The position numbers and the translations under genes are program-made. DNA of 39,821 bases from Streptomyces antibioticus (GTDB taxonomy: Bacteria; Actinomycetota; Actinomycetes; Streptomycetales; Streptomycetaceae): contig NZ_KQ948434.1 in the NCBI RefSeq assembly GCF_001514065.1, positions 295,482-335,302 on the forward strand, written 5' to 3'. This document shows positions 9,033 to 16,499 of this stretch, piece by piece (position 1 is the stretch's first letter; each line of letters begins with the position of its first letter). The notes below the pieces were generated by a model. It was not told the DNA's origin. It searched no databases and saw only the letters and a list, made by a program, of their open reading frames with translations.

Positions 9033-9793
9033 CAGCTGAACAACTCCGTGGTGGTCACCGCGGCCAGGCCGCGGCGGTCGAGTTCTTCCAGTACGGCGGG
9101 GAGGGCGGCGACCGTGTCGGCGTACCCGAAGTGCAGGCTCACCACGGACCCGTTCCGGACCTCGCCGAGCACCTTGCGGGTGATCGCGGGGGCGCCGGGG
9201 GAGGTGAAGTCCAGGGAGTCGACGTCGTACGACAGGACGTGCGGGTAGCCGACGCGGCGGGCCAGCCGTTCAACGAGCGGGGAGGCCCGGGCGGCACGCG
9301 AGGGGCGGAACCAGCTGCCGATGGAGCCGGTGAGGCCCCGCAACCGGTCGGCGCAGCCCTCGATCTCGGCGAGCGCGTCCGCCTCGGACATGTCGTTGAC
9401 GCCGAGGTGGTGGAGGGTGTGGTTGCCGAGGTCATGGCCGCCGTCGAGGATGCGGCGGGCGAGCTCGGGGTGTTCGTCGAGCCAGGTGCCGACGGCGAGG
9501 ACGGTGAGCCGGGCACCGCGCCGTTCGGCCTCCCCGAGCAGTGCCTCGGCCGTGCCGGGGGCGCCGTAGCCGTGGAAGGTGAGGGCGACGCGGGGGCGGG
9601 TGCGGGGGCCGTGGGTGAGCTGGACGGGGCGGCCGGGGAAGCGGCGGGGGCCGGGGGCGGGGGGTCTGGCCGCGGGGCTGGTGGAAGGCGCCGGATGAGC
9701 GGCGGCACCGCTGGGGGCGCACCCGGCGGTGAGAGCGAGCCCGGCGGTGGCGCGGAGCACTGTCCGACGATCGGTAGTGGTCACTCGCCCCAT
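9032..9793 (-). CDS. NodB-fold polysaccharide deacetylase-like lipoprotein, catalytic Asp pair replaced
   Basis: The 253-residue protein has a twin-arginine signal with a possible lipobox (DRRTVLRATAGLALTAGC), then a NodB domain from about residue 65. The metal-binding H-x-x-x-H motif is present (DLGNHTLHH), as are a FRPSRA loop, LSYDVDSLDF and SLHFG. However, the first motif, normally TFDD with the catalytic base and a metal Asp, reads TFHGYG here. It may therefore be a binding protein or have a different mechanism. GTG at 9784 is an alternative start that would put the twin Arg at residues 6-7. It lies 20 bp after the ATPase gene and is coupled to the propeller lipoprotein. Confidence 0.83.
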   Translation of the reverse strand: MGRVTTTDRRTVLRATAGLALTAGCAPSGAAAHPAPSTSPAARPPAPGPRRFPGRPVQLTHGPRTRPRVALTFHGYGAPGTAEALLGEAERRGARLTVLAVGTWLDEHPELARRILDGGHDLGNHTLHHLGVNDMSEADALAEIEGCADRLRGLTGSIGSWFRPSRAARASPLVERLARRVGYPHVLSYDVDSLDFTSPGAPAITRKVLGEVRNGSVVSLHFGYADTVAALPAVLEELDRRGLAAVTTTELFS

Positions 9794-9813
9794 TTAAGGG
9801 GGGTTTGTCCCGA

Positions 9814-10317
9814 CTACCGATCAGCGACCCGCATCTCGAACCACGTCGTCTTCCCGCGCGGCAGCAGATCGACGCCCCAGCGGTCGGACAGCTTGTCCAC
9901 CAGGAACAGCCCGCGCCCGCTGATGTCCATCTCCTGCACCGGCATCAGACACGGCAGCCCGCGCGAGGGGTCGCGCACCTCGACGCGGATCCAGCCGCGC
10001 CGCCGGCGCATCCGCAGCCCGAACACCCGCGCTCCCGTGTGCCGTACCGCGTTGCCCACGAGTTCGGAGACGAGCAGGACGGCGTCCTCGGTCATCTTGG
10101 GGGTGAGGCCCCACTGGCGCAGTACGACCACCTGGGTCAGACGCCGGGCCGCAGCGGCGGACTCGGGGCGGGACGGAAGCGGAACCTCCGCCTCGGTGGG
10201 GTTTCCGAACAACTCCAGCGCCTTCTGCGCGTGTTCGTCCTCGACCGTCGGCGACCAGCGCGCCGCGGTCGCACGGCCGTGTCCCCGCGGCTGTTCGATA
10301 CCCTCCAGCCCCGCCAT
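9814..10317 (-). CDS. HATPase_c anti-sigma-factor-type ATP-binding protein
   Basis: The 167-residue protein is a stand-alone GHKL ATPase domain of the RsbW/SpoIIAB type, which in streptomycetes is a large family of regulatory kinases or anti-sigma factors. The N-box is DAVLLVSELVGNAVRHT, the G1 box is VRDPSRGLP and the G2 box is GRGLFLVDKLSDRWGV. I place the start at the ATG at 10317, after a GGGGG ribosome binding site. An in-frame ATG at 10476 would add 53 low-complexity residues without known homology. No sigma factor or antagonist gene is adjacent, so its partner is elsewhere. The NodB-fold gene follows 20 bp downstream on the same strand. Confidence 0.82.
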   Translation of the reverse strand: MAGLEGIEQPRGHGRATAARWSPTVEDEHAQKALELFGNPTEAEVPLPSRPESAAAARRLTQVVVLRQWGLTPKMTEDAVLLVSELVGNAVRHTGARVFGLRMRRRRGWIRVEVRDPSRGLPCLMPVQEMDISGRGLFLVDKLSDRWGVDLLPRGKTTWFEMRVADR

Positions 10318-10617
10318 GCCCCCATCATGGCCGCCGCGGCCGCCCTCCGGGGCCGTTCCCGCCGAATACGCCCCCCGGAATCCACCGTTCCGCAGCTCTC
10401 GATCGGCATATGCCAGAGGCAGTTCAGGGCCGTCAGCAGCCCGTCCGACCTGCGGCGGAGGCTCGGTTGGAGGCAATCGACGGTCCCCCTCGACAAGGCA
10501 GACTTAAGGTTGCCTTAAGGCTCCCATAAACCGCCCCATCGAGGGACCCGGATCAGACAGTCCGTCAATTGCAAGTGGTTCGGGGAAGTTTCACCGTCGA
10601 CTTGCTCACTCCGGCCC
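10318..10617. other. 300-bp gap without a convincing gene
   Basis: This stretch lies between the ATPase start and the enoyl-CoA hydratase stop, both on the minus strand. Part of it (10318-10476) is open in frame with the ATPase but lacks recognisable protein features. The rest holds one notable element, the inverted repeat at 10503-10519, and an AT-richer zone around 10500-10575 that could contain the ATPase promoter. Confidence 0.5.
10503..10519. promoter_or_regulatory. CTTAAGG inverted repeat, possible operator
   Basis: CTTAAGG (10503-10509) and CCTTAAG (10513-10519) form a perfect 7-bp inverted repeat around TTG. Two AT-rich TTAA cores are unusual in this high-GC DNA. It lies about 190 bp upstream of the ATPase start and is oriented to control that operon. 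It has some likeness to iron-repressor boxes but does not match their 19-bp consensus well. Confidence 0.45.
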
Positions 10618-11385
10618 TCAGAGGAACTTCGCCTTCCCCGGGCCCTCCTCGACGAAGCTGCGCATGCCGATCTCGCGGTCGGCGGTGGCGAACAGGCCCG
10701 CGAACCAGTTCCGTTCGACGGCGAGCCCGGTGTCGATGTCGGTCTCCAGACCGGTGTCGATCGACTCCTTCGCGGCCCGCAGCGCGATCGCCGGCCCCTG
10801 CGCCAGCTTCGCCGCCCACGCCCGTGCCTCGGTGTACACGTCGGCGGCCGGGACGACCCGGTCCACCAGGCCCAGCCGCTCCGCCTCGTCGGCCTTGACC
10901 ATCCGGCCGGTGAAGATGAGGTCCTTCGCCTTGGACGGGCCGACGAGCCGGGCCAGGCGCTGGGTACCGCCGGCGCCCGGGATCAGGCCGAGCAGGATCT
11001 CGGGCTGGCCCAGCTTGGCGTTGTCGGCGGCGATCCGGAAGTCCGCGCACAGCGCCAGCTCGCAACCGCCGCCCAGCGCGTAGCCGGTGACGGCCGCGAC
11101 GACCGGCTTGGGGATGCGGGCCACGGCCGTGAACGAGTCCTGGAGGGCGCGGGCGCGCAGGACCATCGCGGTGTGGTCCATGGCCTGCATCTCCTTGATG
11201 TCCGCGCCGGCCGCGAACACCTTCTCCCCGCCGTAGATCACCACGGCCCGCACGTCCTCACGACGCGTCGCCTCCTCGGCGAGCTCCTTGAGCCGGTCCT
11301 GGGTGGCGACGTCCAGCGCGTTCATGGGCGGACGGTCGAGGAGAAGGGTGCCGACGCCTTCGGCGACTTCCAGAGTTACGGTCAT
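10618..11385 (-). CDS. Enoyl-CoA hydratase/isomerase family protein
   Basis: The 255-residue protein is a full-length crotonase-fold enzyme, expected to hydrate trans-2-enoyl-CoA in fatty-acid or related acyl-CoA breakdown. Seen here: the CoA-binding AAGADIKEMQAM loop, the oxyanion-hole segment VAAVTGYALGGGCELALCADFRIA with the first catalytic Glu, and LGQPEILLGLIPGAGGTQRL with the second. Both glutamates are present, which favours hydratase over isomerase or hydrolase activity. The ATG at 11385 has no ribosome binding site but follows TAACCT after 6 nt, a leaderless arrangement. No other beta-oxidation gene is nearby. Confidence 0.9.
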   Translation of the reverse strand: MTVTLEVAEGVGTLLLDRPPMNALDVATQDRLKELAEEATRREDVRAVVIYGGEKVFAAGADIKEMQAMDHTAMVLRARALQDSFTAVARIPKPVVAAVTGYALGGGCELALCADFRIAADNAKLGQPEILLGLIPGAGGTQRLARLVGPSKAKDLIFTGRMVKADEAERLGLVDRVVPAADVYTEARAWAAKLAQGPAIALRAAKESIDTGLETDIDTGLAVERNWFAGLFATADREIGMRSFVEEGPGKAKFL

Positions 11386-11391
11386 GGGGGA

Positions 11392-11397
11392 AGGTTA
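11392..11397 (-). promoter_or_regulatory. -10 element of a probable leaderless promoter (enoyl-CoA hydratase)
   Basis: On the minus strand TAACCT is followed by 6 nt and the ATG at 11385. It lies directly beyond the L,D-transpeptidase terminator, so the hydratase is likely an independent unit. Confidence 0.5.
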
Positions 11398-11414
11398 ACG
11401 GTGACTAACGACAA

Positions 11415-11446
11415 CGGCCCCGGTGGAGTACCTCACACCGGGGCCG
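11415..11446 (-). terminator. Terminator hairpin after the first L,D-transpeptidase gene
   Basis: CGGCCCCGGTG (11415-11425) and CACCGGGGCCG (11436-11446) form a perfect 11-bp stem with a 10-nt loop, 16 bp beyond the stop of the minus-strand gene. There is no long T-run. Confidence 0.75.
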
Positions 11447-11462
11447 GGCCGATACGGACGTG

Positions 11463-12713
11463 CTACTTCTTCCACTCCGCCCAGGACATGTTCCAGCCGT
11501 TGTAGCCGTTGTCCGGGGCCACCGTGGCGTCGTTGGAGTGCTTCACGACCACCACGTCGCCGACGATCGAGTGGTCGAAGAACCACGCGGCCGGCGCGGA
11601 GCGGTCGCCGCCGCCGCGGTTGTCGCGCAGACCCACGCAGCCGTGGCTGGCGTTGTAGTTGCCGAAGGCGTCGCCGCCCCAGTAGTTGCCGTGGATGAAC
11701 GTGCCCGAGTTGGTCAGCCGCATGGCGTCGGGGACGTCCTTGATGTCGTACTCGCCGCCGTAGCCGACCGTCTCGCCGTTCATACGGGTCACCCGGAGGC
11801 GCTCGCTGATGACCATCTGGCCGTTCCAGGTGTCGTAGCCGGGCTTGCCGGTGGTGACCGGGAGGGTCTTGACGACCTTGCCGTCCTGCATGACCTTCAT
11901 CGTGTGCTTCTTGGCGTCCACGATCGAGACCTGGTTGCGGCCGATGGTGAAGGAGACCGTCTTGGCCTGCTTGCCGTAGACGCCGTCACGGCCCTCGACG
12001 CCGTCGAGGTTGAGGTCGACGGTGACCTTGGTGCCCTCCGCCCAGTACTCCTCGGGGCGGAAGTCGAGGCGGTCGTTGCCGAACCAGTGGCCCTCGACGT
12101 CGACGGCCGGCTCGGTCTTGATGCTGATGGCCTTCTCGACGTCCTCGGGGTTGGTGATGCCCCGGGTGAAGCGGATCGAGAAGGGCATCCCGACGCCGAC
12201 CTTCGAGCCGTCCTCCGGCGTGAAGTTGCCGATGAAGGTGTTCTTCGGCGTCAGGGTGGTGAAGCTGGAGTCCTCGGCGGCCTCGCGGCCCTCGGAGTCC
12301 TTGGCGACCGCGTGCACCGTGTACTTGGTGGACCCGGCCAGGTGGGTGGACGGCTTCCAGGAGGCGCCGTCGGCGGATATCTCGCCGTCGACCTTGTCCC
12401 CCTTGGCCGTCTTGACCTCGACGGCCGTCAACTTGCCCTTGCTGGCGCTCACCTTGAGGGCGCCGCTGGTCTCGACGGACTTGGCGCCGTCCTTGGGCGC
12501 GATGGCGACGACCGCCACCGACTGCTTGCTCTCCGCGGCGTTCGCGTCCTCGCCCTTGCCGGCGCCGGGCTTGCCGTCCGAGGCGCCGCCGCCCCCGCCT
12601 CCGCCGCACGCCGTGACGGCGACCAGCATCACTCCGGACACCACGGCCATCCAGCCCTTGCGTCGCCGCACGCGTGCGTCAACCGACGCCCCCGATATCG
12701 GTCGCACGTTCAA
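11463..12713 (-). CDS. L,D-transpeptidase lipoprotein (YkuD, two Ig-like domains)
   Basis: The 416-residue protein crosslinks peptidoglycan stems 3-3 outside the membrane. A lipobox (VMLVAVTAC) is followed by a Gly-rich and acidic linker, then two Ig-like domains (about residues 75-260: KDGAKSVETSGALKVSAS; FTPEDGSKVGVGMPFSIRF) as in mycobacterial Ldt enzymes. The YkuD catalytic domain has IHGNYWGGDAF and SHGCVGLRD, with catalytic Cys359. A C-terminal GWNMSWAEWKK tail follows. I chose the TTG start at 12713 because GGGGAG lies 7 nt upstream; the longer ATG at 12773 has none. A paralogue lies upstream on the same strand, 166 bp away. Confidence 0.92.
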   Translation of the reverse strand: MNVRPISGASVDARVRRRKGWMAVVSGVMLVAVTACGGGGGGGASDGKPGAGKGEDANAAESKQSVAVVAIAPKDGAKSVETSGALKVSASKGKLTAVEVKTAKGDKVDGEISADGASWKPSTHLAGSTKYTVHAVAKDSEGREAAEDSSFTTLTPKNTFIGNFTPEDGSKVGVGMPFSIRFTRGITNPEDVEKAISIKTEPAVDVEGHWFGNDRLDFRPEEYWAEGTKVTVDLNLDGVEGRDGVYGKQAKTVSFTIGRNQVSIVDAKKHTMKVMQDGKVVKTLPVTTGKPGYDTWNGQMVISERLRVTRMNGETVGYGGEYDIKDVPDAMRLTNSGTFIHGNYWGGDAFGNYNASHGCVGLRDNRGGGDRSAPAAWFFDHSIVGDVVVVKHSNDATVAPDNGYNGWNMSWAEWKK

Positions 12714-12879
12714 AGTGTTTCTCCCCTCGCCGGGCCCGGTCCAGGCCCGCAACCCCCTGCGCGTCCCGCGCACTCGGCGATATTAACCACATGATCCCGG
12801 CCGTCGGCGGGGTGCGATTGTCACCGTTCGGTCCCAACCGCGCCCCCTGCACCACCCGTCGACCCGGCCCCTCACCTGG

Positions 12880-14097
12880 TTACTTCACCGCGCTGCCCGC
12901 TTTCCACTCCTTCCAGCCCATGTTCCATCCTCCGAGCCCGTTGTCAGGAGCGACCTTTTTGTCCTTGCTGTGCACGACCTCGATGACGTCCCCGACGAGG
13001 CTGCGGTCGAAGAACCAGCCCGCGGGGGTGTCCGAGCTGCCCCCCTTCACGTCCCGCAGGCCGACACAGCCGTGGCTGACATTGACCTTCCCGGGGGCGT
13101 CCGGCGCCCAGTAGTTGCCGTGCAGGAAGGTGCCGGAGTCGGTCAGGCGCATGGCGTGCGGGACGTCCGGGATGTCGTACTCACCGCCGAAGCCGACCGT
13201 GCGGCTGTTCATGCGGGTCACTTCCAGCATCTCGGTGACGACCATCTTGCCGTTGTAGGTGGTGGTGCGAGGCGCTCCGGCCGTGATCGGGACGGTGGCC
13301 AGCAGCTCGCCGTCCCTTCTGACCTGCATGGTGTGCTTGGCGGCGTCGACGAGGGAGACCTGGCTGCGGCCGACGGTGAAGGAGAACGTCCGGTACTGGA
13401 GGCCGTAGACGCCGGGGGCGCCCTCGACGTCCCGCAGGCGCAGCGCGACGGTCACCTGGGTGCCGGGCTTCCAGTAGTGCTCGGGGCGGAAGTCGAGGCG
13501 GCCCTTGTCGAACCAGTGGGGGCGGATCTCGACGGGGGGCTTGGCGGTGACGTGGACGGCCCGTTCGACGGCGGCGCGGTTCTCGATGTCCCGGTTGAAG
13601 GTCAGGGAGACGATCATTCCGGTGCCGACCGTGGAGCGGTTCTCCGGGGCGACGTAGCCGATGAAGCGTTCGTCGGGGACGTAGGTGGTGAAGGTGGTGT
13701 GCCGGGCGGAACGGCGTCCGTGGCCGTCGAGGGCGACGGCGTCGACGGTGTACTTCGCGGCCAGGGCGAGCCGTGGCTCGTCGGGCTCCCACCGCAGGCC
13801 GTCCGCGGAGATGCGGCCGGGCACCGGGGTGTCCTGCGCGTCCTGGGACTTGACGACCTTCATCGACTCCAGCCGCCCGCTGGGCACCCGCACCCTGAGC
13901 CGGCTGTCCTGCTCCACGCCCTTGCTGCCGTCGTCCGGGGTGATGCGGATGACGTCCTCGGGTGCGGGCGGTTTCCCGAAACCGCCGAGGTCGAGCCCGC
14001 CCGACCCCGAAGTGCAGCCCGCCAGCAGTCCTGCCCATGTCAGTACGGCGGCCAGACCGGTCGCCACGCGCCGAGCGCGCCCGTGTGCATGCCTCAC
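12880..14097 (-). CDS. L,D-transpeptidase lipoprotein, paralogue of the neighbouring one
   Basis: The 405-residue protein has the same layout as the gene downstream: signal peptide with lipobox (TWAGLLAGC), two Ig-like domains (VIRITPDDGSKGVEQDSRLRV; YVAPENRSTVGTGMIVSLTF) and a YkuD domain with LHGNYWAPDAPGKVNVSHGCVGLRD, catalytic Cys344. It too ends in a tryptophan-rich tail (GWNMGWKEWK). The two differ most in the linker and first Ig domain. The GTG at 14097 puts the signal peptide at the N-terminus; no good ribosome binding site is visible, and an upstream ATG at 14229 would add 44 residues before the signal and run close to glgX. Start uncertain, identity firm. Confidence 0.9.
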   Translation of the reverse strand: MRHAHGRARRVATGLAAVLTWAGLLAGCTSGSGGLDLGGFGKPPAPEDVIRITPDDGSKGVEQDSRLRVRVPSGRLESMKVVKSQDAQDTPVPGRISADGLRWEPDEPRLALAAKYTVDAVALDGHGRRSARHTTFTTYVPDERFIGYVAPENRSTVGTGMIVSLTFNRDIENRAAVERAVHVTAKPPVEIRPHWFDKGRLDFRPEHYWKPGTQVTVALRLRDVEGAPGVYGLQYRTFSFTVGRSQVSLVDAAKHTMQVRRDGELLATVPITAGAPRTTTYNGKMVVTEMLEVTRMNSRTVGFGGEYDIPDVPHAMRLTDSGTFLHGNYWAPDAPGKVNVSHGCVGLRDVKGGSSDTPAGWFFDRSLVGDVIEVVHSKDKKVAPDNGLGGWNMGWKEWKAGSAVK

Positions 14098-14249
14098 GGG
14101 GGGCCCAACGATCGGGGCGGCCCAGGGGAAACGTGAGTGCGAGCCAAGCGCTGGGCAGAACAGTGGGGAGAACGACTGGAGGGGGTGCCGCGGCCGGGAC
14201 GCCGTACGCCCTCCATCACGTCGTTCCACGAGCCGTGGGAGGCCCTGAG

Positions 14250-16490
14250 GTGTCCAGCGCAGCCGAGCAGGAGGCGGTGGCCGAGGACGTACGTCCGGCT
14301 GTCGTGAACGGTGCGCGGCGTACGCCGTCGGCGCCGGCCGTGCCCGTGTGGCCGGGTACGCCCGTGCCGTTGGGGGCCCGGTTCCGAGTGGGCCCCGACG
14401 GGGTCGCGGGCACCAACTTCGCGTTGTGGGCGGGCGGTGCGGAGGGCGTCGAGCTGTGCCTCTTCGACGAGCACGGCAAGGAGACCCGGGCCCGGCTGAC
14501 CGAGCTGACGCACGAGATCTGGCACGGGTTCGTGCCGGGCGTCATGCCCGGGCAGCGGTACGGCTATCGGGTGCACGGGCGGTGGGACCCCTGGACCGGC
14601 GGCCGCTGGAACCCGGCGAAGCTGCTCCTCGACCCGTACGCCCGCGCCGTGGACGGCGACTTCAGCCTGCCGCCCGAGGTGTACGGACACGTCCGTGACT
14701 GGCCCCAGCAGCAGGTCGCGGACACCGTGCGCGACGAACGGGACTCGGCGCCGTACGTCCCCAAGGGCGTGGTCGTCCACGACGACGCCCCCGACGACGA
14801 GTGGGCGGACGACCGCCGCCCGAAGACGCCGTGGGCGGACTCGGTCATCTACGAGCTGCACGTGCGCGGTTTCACGAAACTGCACCCCGGCATCCCCGAG
14901 GAACTGCGCGGCACCTACGCCGGGTTGGCGCATCCGGCGGCCATCGAGCACCTCACGAAGCTGGGCGTCACGGCCGTGGAGCTGCTCCCGGTGCACCAGT
15001 TCGCGCACGAGGACCATCTGCTGCGCCGCGGCCTGAAGAACTACTGGGGCTACAACTCCATCGGCTACTTCGCCCCGCACGCCTCCTACGCGGCCTCCGG
15101 TACCACCGGCCAGCAGGTCGGCGAGTTCCGGCGGATGGTGCGCGCGCTGCACGAGGCGGGGATCGAGGTCATCCTCGACGTGGTCTACAACCACACTGCG
15201 GAAGCGGGCGAGTTGGGCCCGACGCTGTCGCTGAAGGGCATCGACAACCGGGGCTACTACCGCCTCCAGTCGGACGCCCGCCGGTACGCCGACTACACGG
15301 GCTGCGGCAACACCCTCCACGTCGTGCAGCCGCACGTCCTGCGCCTCATCACCGACTCCCTGCGCTACTGGGTCACCGAGATGGGCGTCGACGGCTTCCG
15401 CTTCGACCTCGCCGCCGCACTGGCGCGCTCGATGCACGACGTCGACATGCTGTCGCCGTTCCTCGCGGTGATCGCGCAGGACCCGGTGCTGCGGCGCGTG
15501 AAACTGATCGCCGAGCCCTGGGACGTCGGCTCGGGCGGCTACCAGGTCGGCGCCTTCCCGCCCCTGTGGACGGAGTGGAACGACCGGTACCGCAACGCGG
15601 TACGGGACTTCTGGCGGGGCGCGCTGCCGGACGTACGGGACCTGGGGTACCGCCTGTCGGGCTCCAGCGACCTGTACGCCTGGGGCGGCCGCCGACCCTA
15701 CGCCTCCGTCAACTTCATCACCGCGCACGACGGTTTCACACTGCGCGACATGGTGTCGTACGAACGCAAGCACAACGAGGCCAACGGCGAGGGGAACCGG
15801 GACGGTTCGGACGACAACCGGTCGTGGAACTGCGGGGCGGAGGGCGAGACCGACGACGAGCGGGTACAGGGGCTCAGGCGCCGCCAGTTGCGCAACCTGC
15901 TGACGACACTGCTGCTGTCGACGGGTGTGCCGATGCTGGTGGCGGGTGACGAGCTGGGCCGGACACAACGCGGCAACAACAACGCGTACTGCCAGGACAA
16001 CGAGATCAGCTGGCTGGACTGGGGGCTGCTGGAACAGCCGGGCTGGAAGGCGCTGTTCGAGCTCACGTCCCGCCTGATCGCACTGCGCCACCAGCACCCC
16101 GTGCTGCGCCGCCGCGCCTTCTTCTCCGGGCGGGCGCACTCCGCGGACGGGCTGCGTGATCTGGCGTGGTTCACGGCGCGGGGGACGGAGATGACGGAAC
16201 GGGACTGGTACGCGCCGGCGGCCACGCTCGGCATGTACCTCTCCGGACGGGACATCCCGGGCCGCGACGAGCGCGGTGCCCCCGTTCTCGACGACAGCTT
16301 CCTCGCCGTCCTGCACGCCGGCGACCGCCCGACGAGCTTCGTGCTGCCGGGGCCGCCGTGGGCGGAGGGGTACGAGGTGGTCGTCGACACGTCCCGGGAG
16401 AAGCAGTCGGAGGCGCCCGGGGTGGTGCATCGGGCAGGGGCGGCCATCACGGTGCCGGCGCGGGCGGTGCTGCTGCTGCGGGTGGGGTAG
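14250..16490 (+). CDS. glgX: Glycogen debranching enzyme GlgX
   Basis: The 746-residue cytoplasmic enzyme hydrolyses alpha-1,6 branch points of glycogen after phosphorylase action. An N-terminal CBM48-type domain (about residues 40-150: GTNFALWAGGAEGVELCLFD) precedes a GH13 (beta/alpha)8 barrel. DGFRFDLA holds the nucleophile Asp386, LIAEPWDV the acid/base Glu422, and ITAHDGFT the third acid Asp494. VVYNHT and the YNSIGYF loop are typical of isoamylase/GlgX. Length fits the family. The GTG start at 14250 follows GGGAGG after 7 nt; the frame is open further upstream but runs into the opposite L,D-transpeptidase gene. The gene at 16500 follows within 9 bp. Confidence 0.95.
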   Translation: MSSAAEQEAVAEDVRPAVVNGARRTPSAPAVPVWPGTPVPLGARFRVGPDGVAGTNFALWAGGAEGVELCLFDEHGKETRARLTELTHEIWHGFVPGVMPGQRYGYRVHGRWDPWTGGRWNPAKLLLDPYARAVDGDFSLPPEVYGHVRDWPQQQVADTVRDERDSAPYVPKGVVVHDDAPDDEWADDRRPKTPWADSVIYELHVRGFTKLHPGIPEELRGTYAGLAHPAAIEHLTKLGVTAVELLPVHQFAHEDHLLRRGLKNYWGYNSIGYFAPHASYAASGTTGQQVGEFRRMVRALHEAGIEVILDVVYNHTAEAGELGPTLSLKGIDNRGYYRLQSDARRYADYTGCGNTLHVVQPHVLRLITDSLRYWVTEMGVDGFRFDLAAALARSMHDVDMLSPFLAVIAQDPVLRRVKLIAEPWDVGSGGYQVGAFPPLWTEWNDRYRNAVRDFWRGALPDVRDLGYRLSGSSDLYAWGGRRPYASVNFITAHDGFTLRDMVSYERKHNEANGEGNRDGSDDNRSWNCGAEGETDDERVQGLRRRQLRNLLTTLLLSTGVPMLVAGDELGRTQRGNNNAYCQDNEISWLDWGLLEQPGWKALFELTSRLIALRHQHPVLRRRAFFSGRAHSADGLRDLAWFTARGTEMTERDWYAPAATLGMYLSGRDIPGRDERGAPVLDDSFLAVLHAGDRPTSFVLPGPPWAEGYEVVVDTSREKQSEAPGVVHRAGAAITVPARAVLLLRVG

Positions 16491-16499
16491 GAGTCGGCG

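Noticed and set aside
10318-10476. Longer form of the anti-sigma-type ATPase starting at 10476
   Set aside because: The additional 53 residues are low-complexity and Gly/Arg rich, and the ATG at 10317 has a ribosome binding site.
10503-10519. Iron-repressor (IdeR/DmdR) box
   Set aside because: The AGG...CCT symmetry is suggestive, but the centre and arm length do not fit the 19-bp consensus and no iron gene is adjacent. It is kept only as a generic inverted repeat.
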